64,000 bases of DNA from Chondrus crispus (lineage: Eukaryota > Rhodophyta > Florideophyceae > Gigartinales > Gigartinaceae): contig NW_005179139.1 in NCBI RefSeq assembly GCF_000350225.1, positions 8,513 through 72,512 on the forward strand. The letters run 5' to 3'. The translations under genes and the position numbers were made by a program. The notes under the pieces were generated by a model that saw nothing but the letters and a program-made list of their open reading frames with translations, searched no databases and was not told the origin of the DNA. Positions 10,019 to 20,885 of the stretch are shown here, piece by piece (the stretch's first letter is position 1; each line of letters opens with the position of its first letter).

Positions 10019-13000
10019 TTAAAAGGACGTCGGTATTTTTCCGAGACGGGTGGTACAGTCTACCAGGAGGACTACAAACCCGGGGGGAACTGTAATAAAA
10101 CCCCTTCCGGGTTTCTTCTGTCCTTTCGCAGGTAACGTTTCGGCAACCGCGACGCGTACGGGATTAGTTGACCGCCAACGACAGAGGTGCGGTCGCTTCT
10201 CCAACGCTCCGTCGACCTTGAAAGTTTCACCCATTCGGGACTTAAGAATATTCCGAGTCCGGCCTCGTGCCCTGTTCTTTTTCGGGGTTTTCATAAACGT
10301 CCGTTGTGGTCTGTTCGCATTTTTGGGCTTGTCCGATCTCGGAAACTTGGGAGTGAACTGCGGTTGGCGGGGCATACCCCCTATTAAAAGGACCTTTTCG
10401 GACTGTCCTTTCCTAGGTTCCCTTTGCAGTTCGGTCTGTGCGGTCAAGCAGCCCTGCCCATAACGGACCAACTTTTGGTGGCGCCCCCTCACTTGTAAAT
10501 TCGAGGGGGCGTGGGGGCGTTGCCGTCCGCGACGAATTCGAGGCACACGAGGGGTACCCTTTGTGGGCTCGTATTTTTCCCAGTTGGGGGTTCGTCTCCA
10601 ACCCCCTGAATGGGTCGAGTCTGTGTGTCCCGTATGGTGCTTCGAGTTCCGTGTGCCAAGACGTCCTCGGGGCTGTGGTTCCGATCTCGCCCCGACGGGT
10701 GTCGACCGCTTTCGTTCATTTAGTCTCGGCAAGGGCCTGTCTCGAGGGATGAGACAAACCTCTACAGTGTGGTCCGGCCTCGGCTTTTCTTCTTTCCTTG
10801 CGGGTCCAGCGACATCCTTGCGGCCGTTTAACGCTTCTAATTCCCGGACCAGACGCGCAATGTCCTGTCGGAAGGAATTGCGTTCTCGGTGAGAAAGTAA
10901 CCGAACTCGTAGGTCTTCCGTTAAATCGGGACAGCAAGGCCGGCTCGGAGAGAGGCATAAAGGGCAGGGGGTCTCGTCGTCGGAAGAACTTCTCCGTCGA
11001 CCCGAGCGGGACAGTTTCCCACCAGTGGGCCCCGGGCTTGACTTTCCTCTCTTCTTTTCGGCCCTTTTTCCTTGAGAGGACCTTGATATATGTTTACCGG
11101 TCTCGCGATTTCGTCCCAAACGGTTGTCTTCGGGAGCGCATCCGGGCGGCTCGTCACAAGCCCCGCAGGGAATAGTGCCCCTATTTCCCTTAGGGTCTTC
11201 TCCGTTGGCCTGGCTTTGGTCCTTTTCGGGCGCCGCCACCACCACCTCGCTGGCATTAATTCTTCCTTCCCTCGAGGGTACTTTTTCGCACTCCGAATCG
11301 GTGGCGACCTTCTCGCCCTTACGGGATCTTCTGGTCCGCCGTTTCCTATGGCTTTGGCTATGGACTGTAGCGGATGCATACCCCTTCGCCTTGAAGTTAC
11401 GCTCCCTAAGGGCGAGCATCCGAACTCGATCCTCCTTGGAGAGTCCGTGACAGCACGGCCGGTACACAGAAAGGCATATCCGACAACGGTCGACTCTGTG
11501 CGATGGGTGTAACCTCGAGTGGGGGCTTCGAAAGCCGACATCCCCTCTGGGGTCGCACCAGGGCCACTCCCCGTTCGGGTACTCCTCTTCCCATAGGGAC
11601 GTATTAGACTCCTGCGGCGTACTCCCTACGTCCCTGGGGGTTTTCGTCCCTAGGCAGGCTGTGGTATCCGTGGTGTGCTCCCCTAGAGGCGACTGCACAG
11701 CCGCCGCTTCCACGGTCATACCGAGAGGAGAGTCACAAACACCGTTGGCCTCTTTGACAGGACACGTTTCGGGCGATTCATCTGAAATGAGCAAACTATT
11801 ATGCGGACGTCCCGTTCGGGGTCGAAGGTGGTACCGGCTTCTCGTGACCGCCGGATAGTTTTTCCCACCCCTGTAGGCAATCCCGACGCCCTCAGCGTAC
11901 TGCTTTAGCTCTGTAAAAGCTACGCGGGGGTGCGTCGTAAGATGGTGACGCACCTGAGTACGGATGGCCGGAAGGAGCCCTTCCACAAAGAGCGACTTGA
12001 GCCGATTATCGGAGAAGACATTTCCGCAGCGGAGTGCTTTCTTCCAGAGACAGTCTCCGTATTCCGTTTCGGTCATCCTGGGACTTTGTATAAAGCCCGT
12101 CACCTCAGCGTGGGCCTCGGCAATGACCTCGTTTGTCGCGAAAGTCCTGAGTAGGTAGTCTACGGCCTCGGGGTACGACGATAACATTTCGTCCCTGCGG
12201 GCATCGACCACCCCGGATTCTCCCACAGTACGGGACTGCACCTTTGCCAAGGCCGTGCCAGTCATGAAGAACTGGAAGCACCAGAGGGCCGCTCCCTCAT
12301 GTACGCCGTTCTGGTTGCACGCCGCCGTAAACCTGGAGAGGAAATTTAGCACCGCAATCGGGTCGTCTCCACTGAAGGTCACGCCCTTCATCTGTAGGGC
12401 CATCCGCTTTTCGGCCCTCGAAACCGTGCTGGCAACCTTGGCGTTGTATCGTCCCGAACGGTTGTGCAGCCGATATCTGCGGTAATCCATGACCTTTTTA
12501 AAGAGGTCGTTTAGGGGGCGAATCCGACGCACATGCCTCACGTCTACTTCAAAATCGTCCTCCGAGGAGTCTGTTTCGTCCCTCGTGGCGTCACTAGCTT
12601 CCGATCCGTCGGTCTCGTATCCCTTGCCCTCGACCGTTCTCCGGTACTTCTGCGTCGGCAGCACTACGCGACCGGCCCCGGGCGGAAACGTGGGTGGCTG
12701 TCCCATCTCTTGGGCTTGAAGTCGGCCATCGCGCTCTTTTCCACCCCACGGGGTCTCACGTCCCATATGAGGGTACTGCGGCCGCGCGTTCCCACGCGTC
12801 AGCGACGGCGGTAGTACGTCCGTTGTCGCCAGAGGCAGTCGCTCTGCCTGCGGCGCTCGAGCGCGCACCTCTGCCCGGGTAACGTCCCCCACGGTTGAAG
12901 TGATCGTGTCCCAAAAGGGGCCGCGTCCGACTACTTCGTCCACGGCGCTCCTTACGAGGGTCCGGCTGTGATCCTCAACGATCTTTCGGAGCGTGCTTGT

Positions 13001-13438
13001 CAATTGCGCCTCCACGGAGGCCGTTACCCGGCGGTCCAACTCGGACGTTAACCATTTCTCCAATATGGACCTTTGGCCGTGGTGGCCCGGTGTGGCTGGG
13101 ATCTTCGCGGCGCCTCTGAGCTGCCTGATCCCTTCTGGGCAATCGGCCACCACTGTAACCGGCTTTGCTCCAGTTTGGTCGTGTTGGCGTCTTTTGAGGA
13201 GCTCCCCTTCCAGCGAAGGGGCGGACGTCGCACGCGTCTGCGATCTCGTCCTTTTGCAGGTCAACTTCTCACTGTAAGCCGTGCGGGCCTTCGTCGGGAG
13301 GCTGCGCATTCCCGAACGGTATGACGTTCCTAGCACGGGAACTCTGCAAGGGAGGCATGCAGCCTGCTCCTTTGAGCCTGGCGGCCTCGACCTTTGCAGG
13401 ATAGTGTCGCTAAATTTGCACCCGTCTTCAATCTCCAT
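10019..13438 (-). CDS. giant gag-like protein (1139 residues) with two CxxC...RPCC motifs
   Basis: Starts at an ATG 53 bp inside the 5' LTR boundary. Residues about 125-195 are helical. An acidic Ser/Asp/Glu run lies at 275-300. Residues about 350-530 look like a retrotransposon gag capsid (VTFSGDDPIAVLNFL, then FTAACNQNG, then a conserved KSLFVEGLLP). Two similar cysteine units follow at 652-663 (CRICLSVYRPCC) and 825-836 (CPLCLSPSRPCC), each followed by RVRxLxxRERN; these probably bind zinc or RNA in place of CCHC knuckles. The rest of the C-terminal half is highly basic. There is no DTG/DSG protease or RT motif. It presumably packages the element RNA. Confidence 0.7.
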   Translation of the reverse strand: MEIEDGCKFSDTILQRSRPPGSKEQAACLPCRVPVLGTSYRSGMRSLPTKARTAYSEKLTCKRTRSQTRATSAPSLEGELLKRRQHDQTGAKPVTVVADCPEGIRQLRGAAKIPATPGHHGQRSILEKWLTSELDRRVTASVEAQLTSTLRKIVEDHSRTLVRSAVDEVVGRGPFWDTITSTVGDVTRAEVRARAPQAERLPLATTDVLPPSLTRGNARPQYPHMGRETPWGGKERDGRLQAQEMGQPPTFPPGAGRVVLPTQKYRRTVEGKGYETDGSEASDATRDETDSSEDDFEVDVRHVRRIRPLNDLFKKVMDYRRYRLHNRSGRYNAKVASTVSRAEKRMALQMKGVTFSGDDPIAVLNFLSRFTAACNQNGVHEGAALWCFQFFMTGTALAKVQSRTVGESGVVDARRDEMLSSYPEAVDYLLRTFATNEVIAEAHAEVTGFIQSPRMTETEYGDCLWKKALRCGNVFSDNRLKSLFVEGLLPAIRTQVRHHLTTHPRVAFTELKQYAEGVGIAYRGGKNYPAVTRSRYHLRPRTGRPHNSLLISDESPETCPVKEANGVCDSPLGMTVEAAAVQSPLGEHTTDTTACLGTKTPRDVGSTPQESNTSLWEEEYPNGEWPWCDPRGDVGFRSPHSRLHPSHRVDRCRICLSVYRPCCHGLSKEDRVRMLALRERNFKAKGYASATVHSQSHRKRRTRRSRKGEKVATDSECEKVPSREGRINASEVVVAAPEKDQSQANGEDPKGNRGTIPCGACDEPPGCAPEDNRLGRNRETGKHISRSSQGKRAEKKRGKSSPGPTGGKLSRSGRRRSSSDDETPCPLCLSPSRPCCPDLTEDLRVRLLSHRERNSFRQDIARLVRELEALNGRKDVAGPARKEEKPRPDHTVEVCLIPRDRPLPRLNERKRSTPVGARSEPQPRGRLGTRNSKHHTGHTDSTHSGGWRRTPNWEKYEPTKGTPRVPRIRRGRQRPHAPSNLQVRGRHQKLVRYGQGCLTAQTELQREPRKGQSEKVLLIGGMPRQPQFTPKFPRSDKPKNANRPQRTFMKTPKKNRARGRTRNILKSRMGETFKVDGALEKRPHLCRWRSTNPVRVAVAETLPAKGQKKPGRGFITVPPGFVVLLVDCTTRLGKIPTSF

Positions 13439-13472
13439 TCCGAATCGGATCTCGTGAATTCCTAGAAGCTTT

Positions 13473-13488
13473 CTAGGTCGGGAGACCA
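13473..13488 (-). promoter_or_regulatory. primer-binding site
   Basis: On the minus strand, two bases after the 5' LTR, TGGTCTCCCGACCTAG starts with TGG, as expected for pairing with a tRNA 3' CCA end. I cannot assign the tRNA. Confidence 0.5.
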
Positions 13489-13490
13489 GT

Positions 13491-13984
13491 TGTAATAATA
13501 TGGATCCTTCCGGTTCGGTGTTAATCCGTCACGGAGGGGGTGTCCACGGTAGCGGTAAATTACAACGCCAGCAACCTCACTAGGAGGGTGGCTCGTGCGA
13601 GACCGAAACGGACGAAGGGAGATGCTACCCCTGAAGACGGGAGGTGAGTCCTAATTAGGAAGTTGGGAGCTAGCTCAGAGGGGGTGGGGTAGCTGCTTTA
13701 TTCTCCGGGAGGGAGGCAGTTCCTCTCTAGTACGTCTGCCTCCCTCGGGTCTCAAGCTACTGTACGACTACTGTACAGTAGCTATCATAACTACTGTAAG
13801 AGACACCTCCCGTGCACGCGTGTGTCACTGTGCCCCTGGCACCACGTGTACACGGACCTGTAAACTAGTACACGTGTGCTGTCACTGCAGCTTGCACGTG
13901 TTCACTACGCAACGTATGGTACCTGTAAACTAGGCCACTCTAGCTACTGTAGAGCGTCCGAAACGGAATTGTCATCTTACTACA
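13491..13984 (-). repeat. 5' LTR of the 7359-13984 element
   Basis: No difference from 7359-7852 found by eye over 494 bp. The target duplication GCAGC follows directly. Confidence 0.92.
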
Positions 13985-14179
13985 GCAGCGCCGCCGCCAC
14001 CGGCGCCGCTCCCCTTCTTAGTCGCACACGGTCCGTCTCCCTCAGAAAACTCGGTCATCGTTCCTTGCACCACAGACAGCAAGATCCATGTACCCCGCCA
14101 CGATGCCACGAATGTGACTTGTGAAGCTTTACAGTACACTTTTTTGCCGGCGTTCGACCAAATCGGTCCACTGCCGTAA
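13985..14179 (+). pseudogene. 3' part of the ORF split by the LTR element
   Basis: Continues the frame that ends at 7358, beginning with the duplicated GCAGC, then a proline run (PPPPAPLPF), and ending at a TAA at 14177-14179. Unknown product. Confidence 0.4.
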
Positions 14180-14571
14180 ATTCAGACCAACTAACGAATC
14201 GTTCTACAGTACAGTACCGTTCTGTGAAGTATAGTCATTGGTGATTAAATCCGGATTTGGTCTTTGAACCGGATTCTTATTTTTTCGAAACATGGCACGG
14301 CAGTAGTACCTCCTGAATGGCTCTTGGCGGCAACCAAACCTTCCCGGCACAGCCACCGAAACACCGCAGCGGACATTGGAGGGCGCCATAATATTCCAGG
14401 GGCAATATATCAGGATCCCGGTCTCAGGAGAATCGCAAAACTGGTCCTCATTGTATGTGCAAGGCCCTTTTGGTCAGTCGTATGCATTTCTACACGACAT
14501 AGTCATTTCATTAAAACTTACTCTTCGCAATAGAAAAGATTCGTGATTTCCAGAATGCCAATTTTGCTCAC
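14180..14571. other. no supported feature
   Basis: AT-richer sequence between the split ORF and the transposase relic. It may hold the decayed N-terminal part of the transposase, but no motif is readable. Confidence 0.3.
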
Positions 14572-15634
14572 GTGCACGACTCTGTGCCTCTTTACAGGGC
14601 GGCAGCATCGGCAAATATTCCCATTACAAACCTCAGACGCGTGTACCCTTCATGGCTTCAAAAAGCGCCAGAGAGTCAGCCGGCTGCCCGAACGGACATT
14701 TCAGTCAATATTCGTCTACAGGGAAGGCCTTGTAAGATAACAACAGGAAGAAGAATTGGTGGAAGCAGCGGTCCAACATTTTGCCAAAATGAATACGCCC
14801 CTTAGGAAGCTCGCACTGCGCCAGCTCGGAGCTCATGTTTTGAAAACTTCAAGGCCTTTGCAGCTTGGTTGTTCAACCCAAACACTTTTAAAAATTGGAC
14901 GTACAACTTTGTTAAACGAAATCCAACACATTCAATCCGATCGGTCAAAGAAATCGAAAGTGGGCGAATTCAAGCAGTTACCTGCAGAAACGTTGGTGAA
15001 CATATTGCGAGGATGAAAGCAGCAATGGACAGGTTCAATGTGCACGATGCTGGGCGAATATTTAACATTGACGAATCAGGCGTGTCGTTCCGCACAATGG
15101 GGAAAAGTCTGAGAAAAGGCATCACCAAGACGGACAAGCAATATCCTGTTTGCTCTTTAGTTCGCACTAAAGGAAGCCTGGATCGCGTGACCGTGCTGTG
15201 CGTCGTCAACGCTGCGGGAGAGAGATTCAAGCCTGCCATCGTGTTTCCCGGTAAACAGCCCCATTACCGTAGAGTCGACGGAGACCATCCACACCTATCT
15301 TTATACCTGCTACCTTTTCCAGTGTGACTCCGCTGGAGTCGACCGTTCAGTTTTTTATGATTGGGCAACAAATTTTGTTAAAGAGACAGCTTATCTTCGA
15401 GAGGAGCGAAAGAACATTATTCTTGTTTTGGATCGATATGGGTGTCATGTACAGTATAAAGTTCTGCAGAACCTGACATAAAAAGATGTTTATGTGATCG
15501 GACTTCCAGCCCATACGTCGCACGTACGGTAACCTCTCCATGTAACAGTCTTTCGGCCTTTCAAGCCCAAAATTCAAAAAGAAGTACATTCTCAGGCCAT
15601 GAGAACTCAATTATTCGATGCATTTGATGCTGCT
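14572..15634 (+). pseudogene. pogo/jerky-type DDE_1 transposase relic, main part
   Basis: Protein fragments in shifting frames give a DDE_1 (Tc1/mariner-pogo) transposase: ASANIPITNLRRVYP (helix-turn-helix-like start), then FVKRNPTHSIRSVKEIESGR, then GRIFNIDESGVSFRT with the first catalytic Asp, VTVLCVVNAAGERFKPAIVF, then VLDRYGCHVQ with the second Asp, and LPAHTSHV followed by RPFKPKIQKEVHSQAM. At least two frameshifts (near 14750-14870 and 15320) and an in-frame TAA near 15478 kill it. The frame is interrupted at 15635 by a solo LTR and continues after it. Confidence 0.75.
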
Positions 15635-16309
15635 TGTGGGATAACTCCTCTCCGCCCTGGGTTCGGTGAGAGGCGGAGGCTTTAGCGAGGGAGCACGCGG
15701 CGCGGACGCGACGCGCCAATTGAACCGATCGGACGAGCTCGCGAAAAGGGAGTGGCTCACTGGCCGGTTACGCGCAGTCGCCCCGTGGTGCGTGAACGGG
15801 AGCGACCGGTAACGGGTTAGAAGCCAGCGCGCGCGACAGACAACCGAAATCGGACGTACGTAGGCGCAAAAGGGACGGGGGCGAGCTTGCCCCAGTTTAC
15901 CGGTATTGACGGATGTCAGGTCTTAACCCCTCAGAGGGACGCCTCGGAGACCTGTCCCAGTACAGTAGTACAGTACCTGCCGCCTAGTGCGTGCCAGGTA
16001 CTGTACACAATTAAAAAGCTAGCGCCATAATTACTACTACCGCACGGACGCTGCTACTACACGTGTGCATTACTGTACACGCGTGTTGCTTACAGACTAC
16101 TGCACGGACGACACGTGTGCTAGCGCGCACACGTAACACGCGTAGACTACCGCACGGACGACACGTGTGCTACTGTACACGTGCGCCACGCCACGGCCGG
16201 TTGGTCAACGCGCCCGCTCCCTACACGTGGGCACACCCGCCCACGTGTGCACCGTGCACGGCCGCACGGTTAATAACCTCCCCGCGCGCTCGCCGGTCGT
16301 TGTACTACA
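15635..16309. mobile_element. solo LTR (675 bp) inside the transposase relic
   Basis: Starts TGTGGGATAAC and ends TTGTACTACA, flanked by the 5-bp target duplication CTGCT (15630-15634 and 16310-16314). The reading sense of the broken transposase resumes right after it. It contains three near-copies of a CTACxGCACGGACG unit with CACGTGTGC between 16030 and 16170, plus CTACTGTAC motifs shared with the other LTRs here. No internal region remains, as expected after LTR-LTR recombination. Confidence 0.82.
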
Positions 16310-16867
16310 CTGCTGATGTTTTAAAAGTTCGCCCTATCAGATGCAGTCATGGAAAGCAACGTTGTCAGCGAATTTAAAAGTGTGGCATTTAGGATCTGCA
16401 ATCCCGGGGTAGATGCATTGAGGAGCTCGAGAGTCTACACTATTTTGAGGAAAACACTACCGTAGGTAACACAACGCACAAGAAGTATCGCTCGAGGTGC
16501 TGAATGAGAGCTTTAGGAATAACTCGAGAAATTTACTGCGTGATGTGGACGTAGGGGACAGTGGCACTGTGAGGATAAGCACCACGAGCGGTGCCACCTC
16601 ACCGCCGATGCAGTCATTGAAGCGCTCTTGGCGCGAAACAAGCGCCGCGAAATGCGGCGAGAAGTTCCCGAGGGCCTCTTGGATGTGCGTGACACTCCAG
16701 CCGAGATTCGTCGACTGGTTGAGATTCGCCCTGAGCGCATTGTTAAACGTTCTCTTCTGAACGGGAGTTGCGAACACAGAAGGATGCGTGCTCGGCAGAG
16801 AGCACAACGCGCTTCGAGCACCCCCTCTCAGCATTCTGCCCACCGGGCCACGGAGCTTGAAGTATGA
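16310..16867 (+). pseudogene. pogo/jerky-type transposase relic, C-terminal part
   Basis: After the solo LTR, VVSEFKSVAFRICNPG matches the FRKTGIWP-like end of the DDE_1 domain. Then come frames such as LARNKRREMRREVPEGLLDV up to a stop at 16865-16867. It is frameshifted relative to the first part. Confidence 0.6.
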
Positions 16868-19713
16868 TTCTTTTTCTTGACCGGTTTTCAGACTTCTCGT
16901 TCAATGACCCCGTTTTCAATGGTTCTTTTTGCGTCTGAAACTAAATATTTTACTCTCTGTGCTTTTTTTCTGTCAATATTGGCGTTCTGCCAGCTGTGAG
17001 GAAGGGAACTGCGTTAGAAATGGAGTCAAACCGCCTTTTCTTTGTATTTTTATGAATAATTTTGAGATGAAGACGTGAATGTAATGGAAAAAACCGGTTT
17101 AAGTCCACAATGATTACCGTAGCATCGCTGAAGTTAGTCAGCAGAGTTGATCTGCCAGATAACTTACGAGATACATCCTCCTCCTGAAGGCATTTTTAAA
17201 AGCAAATGGGTCGGATATGACGCTGCGTCACAACGGCGCTGAGGACCCAATATACTTCCATGCCACTGCAAATGAAAGAATTGGTTCTCCGTGTGCGTAG
17301 ATCTCATGAGGGAGAAACCTCGGCATGAGAGCATACCAAGGAGACAAAGCGGTGTGAGGAGCAGCAAAAAGACGTGTGGAAACTTCCTTGTTCAACCGCA
17401 GAGAAATCTGTTTTCTGTTCTTGTAAGGTAGTGGACATTCACCAACTAAATTAATTTCGGTCACATATGCGACCATCCCGAGGCCGAACTAAGACATTGC
17501 GCCTGCCCTTGCTCATCAACTATTGCCTACTAGGACGTTTGAGCGCCGGTCTGAACTCCGCGGCCATTGACGTTCCCCGTTGGATACATGGAAGGGTGCG
17601 GTTCGAGAGCCGCGAGTGAAACCCTACGTAAACCAAACAAAGCGGATCGTATGGATGAAAGACACTGCAATCATGAGCAATCCGACAGCCAAGCTTTGTC
17701 AAGATGCTCTTCTGGATATGTCATGACAGAGCCTAGGGACGCCTCTTCCCTAGAAGAGGCGTCAAGGATTTATGTGCTGCCAAAGTGCGATTCGCTCACG
17801 CCAAGAGTCGAGCCGCTGTAACCCAGAAGAAGTGCATTATAAATGTTCTGCTTTCTGTAAGAGATTGCCGTTGTATGCCACATCCCATTCAAGGATGCGG
17901 AAATTATGACCATCATACATACAGTAATCGCGAGACTTGATGAAAATCGCAGGAAGCAACACCAGTTGCATACAGTACCCTTGGTAATGCAGCATGACGG
18001 TGTGAATGCTTGAATTCCCATAATGCTGCAAGCGCACGTACGCACGTACGCACGTAGCTTTAGACAGCAAAAGGTAAAGCTTTACTCGTAGATAGTGCAT
18101 GTATGTACGCATAGCTTTCACGTGTCACGCTGCCCACCTATATGCAGCTTCTGCGCGATACAGCTTGGCCGTTTCACTGCCATGCAACGCACTCTTGTGG
18201 TTAATAGAACATGAGAGGGTGATCGTTGTGTAACAGGCAACATTACTACCTGTGGCACTCTAGTGCTGTACTTATACTCAAAATGAATCGCGTGGCACTC
18301 TGCTTGCTCGATATGGCGAAAGTGCCGCAAAAGAAAACATCTCTTTGGAAGATACTGTAGTCCTGTGTACCACATACTGTGGGTGCAAATATGGACATTT
18401 CCTCTGACATTCTTAAACTAGATCAAGTGCGCGCGTGAAGGTACAGTATCTTTTCTCCTCCATTCATCACCACAGAATACTCCTCTCTGCGTTCACATCT
18501 TTTCGAAGAGAGGTGATATTTGAGAAGCCTGAGTCGGCATTGTTCTGCACAAACGTCGGGGTAAGTTAGATGGTGACTCAAATCTCTGCAAAATTCTTGT
18601 AAATGGCAAGGATGACACCCACAAGCTCAGCAAAGATGCGCATCACCTGTTGGGCAAGTCGTGTAGCATGGCAACACGACTGATGAGGACTATTTAATCT
18701 ATTCAATTCTCGGTCATTGCACGTGTGATCTTTACAATGACACTATGCTCTTATCAAATGCATGTAATTTTTCCAAGTACGCTTTCTGTGTAGACGGTCA
18801 GGTTTACCAATGTCATTGCAAAATGATTTCCCTTTCTATTGGAGTAAGCGTTCAGGACGGAAGGCAAAGAATATGTTTTTAATAAAACTGCTGGCAATGA
18901 GCAGTCTGTGAACATGAATGAGTTTCAAAGAAACTTCACCATTCGCAATCGCATGACAGCGAGGTTCCCACCAAGCCAATGCATATGACTGCCAATGCAT
19001 ATGACTGCGGATGAAGTAGGTTGGTAAACAAGCATCACCGGTAAATACACAACTCTCGTGACTTTTTCTGACGTGACGTACCTTGTTGATCCTCATGTCA
19101 AACAAACCCCACAACTGGGACAGATTTCATCGATCACTGGTAATGTATCGTATCGATAAGCTTAGCAAATAACAAGTGCAGTCTCAAGTCTTCAGATAGT
19201 AATCCGGCGGTGTTTGGGTCACAGTACCTCAGAATTGGATGGATGGGATGCACTGTAACTCTCCGCTATTCCGAACGGGGCATTGAGTTTGTGATGCTCG
19301 AAAGCTCATTCATTTTCCCCGTAGGGACTTTCGACGTGAACAAAACAGGACTATATCTTTCTATATTCATCTTGGACTGAGGAACGGGCGCGGCCTCCTG
19401 TATTCGCTTCAGAACTGACTTGTGTAGGGCGCAGAGCAACTGTCGTCGCCTGACAGGGACGACACCGGGCGGAGAGTGCGAATTGCCGCACCCGTTCGGG
19501 TTTTGTAAATAAAGGCAGCATGCTGGGTTGGGATCCGGGGAACCCGGGGAGACGCACACGTTGACTTTGCCCATTCTATTGCTTTCCCATAGATACATCG
19601 CTCCTTTACTCTGAGCGCCGCGAGCGCCCTGTCCGACGTAGAAGCGCTTACTACCGAGTCCTGTGGTCTGTCACAGCAGTCAGTTCTCCAGATTTCCTAC
19701 AAACCACTCAGCT
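16868..19713. other. intergenic region upstream of the LPMO-like gene
   Basis: No gene supported; frames are short on both strands. Visible structure: a 26-bp hairpin near 17738-17763 (GACGCCTCTTC...GAAGAGGCGTC), a GCACGTAC tandem run near 18037-18055, and a direct duplication of GCCAATGCATATGACT near 18975-19005. Confidence 0.4.
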
Positions 19714-20885
19714 ATGATGCTACTCCTTCTTGCCGCTACATTCTCGCTTGGGATCTTTTCGATTGCCTGTGGCCATTCTCAGATGACGGAACCGCAGTCC
19801 ACATCACCGCAAGTAAGTTGCTGTATAAAGGCCTTGAACGAGAGAGAGTAATTCTTCTGACCATATCTGACACGCCCTCTTAGACATGCCGGTTAGGAGG
19901 AGAACCGAGGTTTGGTGTTCAGACTTGTGCTGGTCCCTGTGATCTGCGTGCCATCCGGGAAGGGAGAGCTAACTATGACAGCCCAGACAACCCTGCTGCT
20001 GTGTTCCACCGCGGCCAGTGGACGAGAATCAAATATGCACGCAACAACCATGGTCCAGGAGGGTTCTTTCGACTGACCCTTGTTCGTCCGGAGGACGTGA
20101 TGAACAAAGAGATTCACAAGCGCAATGCCTTTCACTTTTCTTGCTGGGGAGCAAATCCAGTCGCTGCAGCCCCATCCGAGCTTGGATCTGATGGCAAAGG
20201 CTTTACCTTTATCGGAAGTGATGGTCAACAACATCCGTACAAAAAGGGGTACTATGTGTCTGACATCAGAATCCCTACAGTTGTACCGGACGGCAAGTAT
20301 GTGTTAGGTTGGGTGTGGTATGGAGGGACTGGAGGCAGTATCACTGGAGATGTGCAGCAAGAACCGACGCCACATGGGTACTTCTCTGACTACTGGTCGT
20401 GCTCCTACGTTGAAATCCGTGGCGGGCCAATGAAGAGTTCTTACAAGCCTTTGTTTGTCAATGACATGTGGAAATACTCCGGTGAAGGTTGCATGTCCGC
20501 CAACGATAGACCTGGCGTGTGTACATACGAGCCGTGTGGCACAACGGCGGCGTATCAGAAGCCAGCTGAGTTCAAAGGTGGGGCTCCGAAGTCATTGACC
20601 CCTGACCTGTATGGAAGTGCATCTGTTCCGCCACCTGGGGGCGACCCAGAGCCTTCTTTGGAAGAGAGGAGGGTTCAGCGCAGGGCATGCAAATGCGTGA
20701 AAAAGGGAAGACGGTGTGGAAAAGCAGAGGCAAACAGAACGAAGGTTTGTATTGGAAAGCGGGATGGACTTGCGCAGCCTTCCACATGCAAGGAGACGTG
20801 TTGCAAGCTATGTTCCGGCTCGTTCCGAATGACAAAGGCAGAAAAATCACTATGCTCCCACCGCAAAGTAGAGGCAGTGTGTTAG
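19714..20885 (+). CDS. secreted LPMO-like copper enzyme with Cys-rich C-terminal tail
   Basis: Two exons, 19714-19812 and 19884-20885, with a 71-bp GT-AG phase-0 intron, giving about 366 residues. Residues 1-20 (MMLLLLAATFSLG..ACG) form a signal peptide whose cleavage leaves His21 first. His21, His89 in RNNHGPGGF and Tyr203 in the Y-x-x-C motif DYWSC match the histidine brace and axial Tyr of lytic polysaccharide monooxygenases, which cut polysaccharides oxidatively outside the cell. PTVVPDGKYVLGWVWYGG is the usual LPMO strand region. After about 280 comes a linker and a tail with about a dozen Cys (CKCVKKGRRC...CKETCCKLC), perhaps a binding module. The CAZy AA family and substrate cannot be told from sequence alone. 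A paralogue lies tail-to-tail at 33766-34811. Confidence 0.82.

Larger units (their letters stand above)
7359..13984 (-). mobile_element. complete non-autonomous LTR retrotransposon, minus orientation
   Basis: Two 494-bp LTRs that I find identical by eye (7359-7852 and 13491-13984) bound 5.6 kb of internal DNA. A perfect 5-bp target duplication GCAGC flanks it (7354-7358 and 13985-13989). The minus-strand order is 5' LTR, primer-binding site, one gag-like ORF, 2.2 kb of non-coding DNA, polypurine tract, 3' LTR. No protease, RT, RNase H or integrase frame is visible, so it would need enzymes from a relative. Identical LTRs and a still-open target ORF mark it as very young. Confidence 0.92.

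Noticed and set aside
16030..16180. Repeated CACGGACG/CACGTGTGC units considered as a CRISPR-like or satellite array
   Set aside because: Only three unequal copies inside a bounded solo LTR; the sequence is eukaryotic and no cas genes are present.
18030..18060. GCACGTAC tandem run as a possible regulatory array
   Set aside because: Only a few 8-bp units; simple microsatellite.
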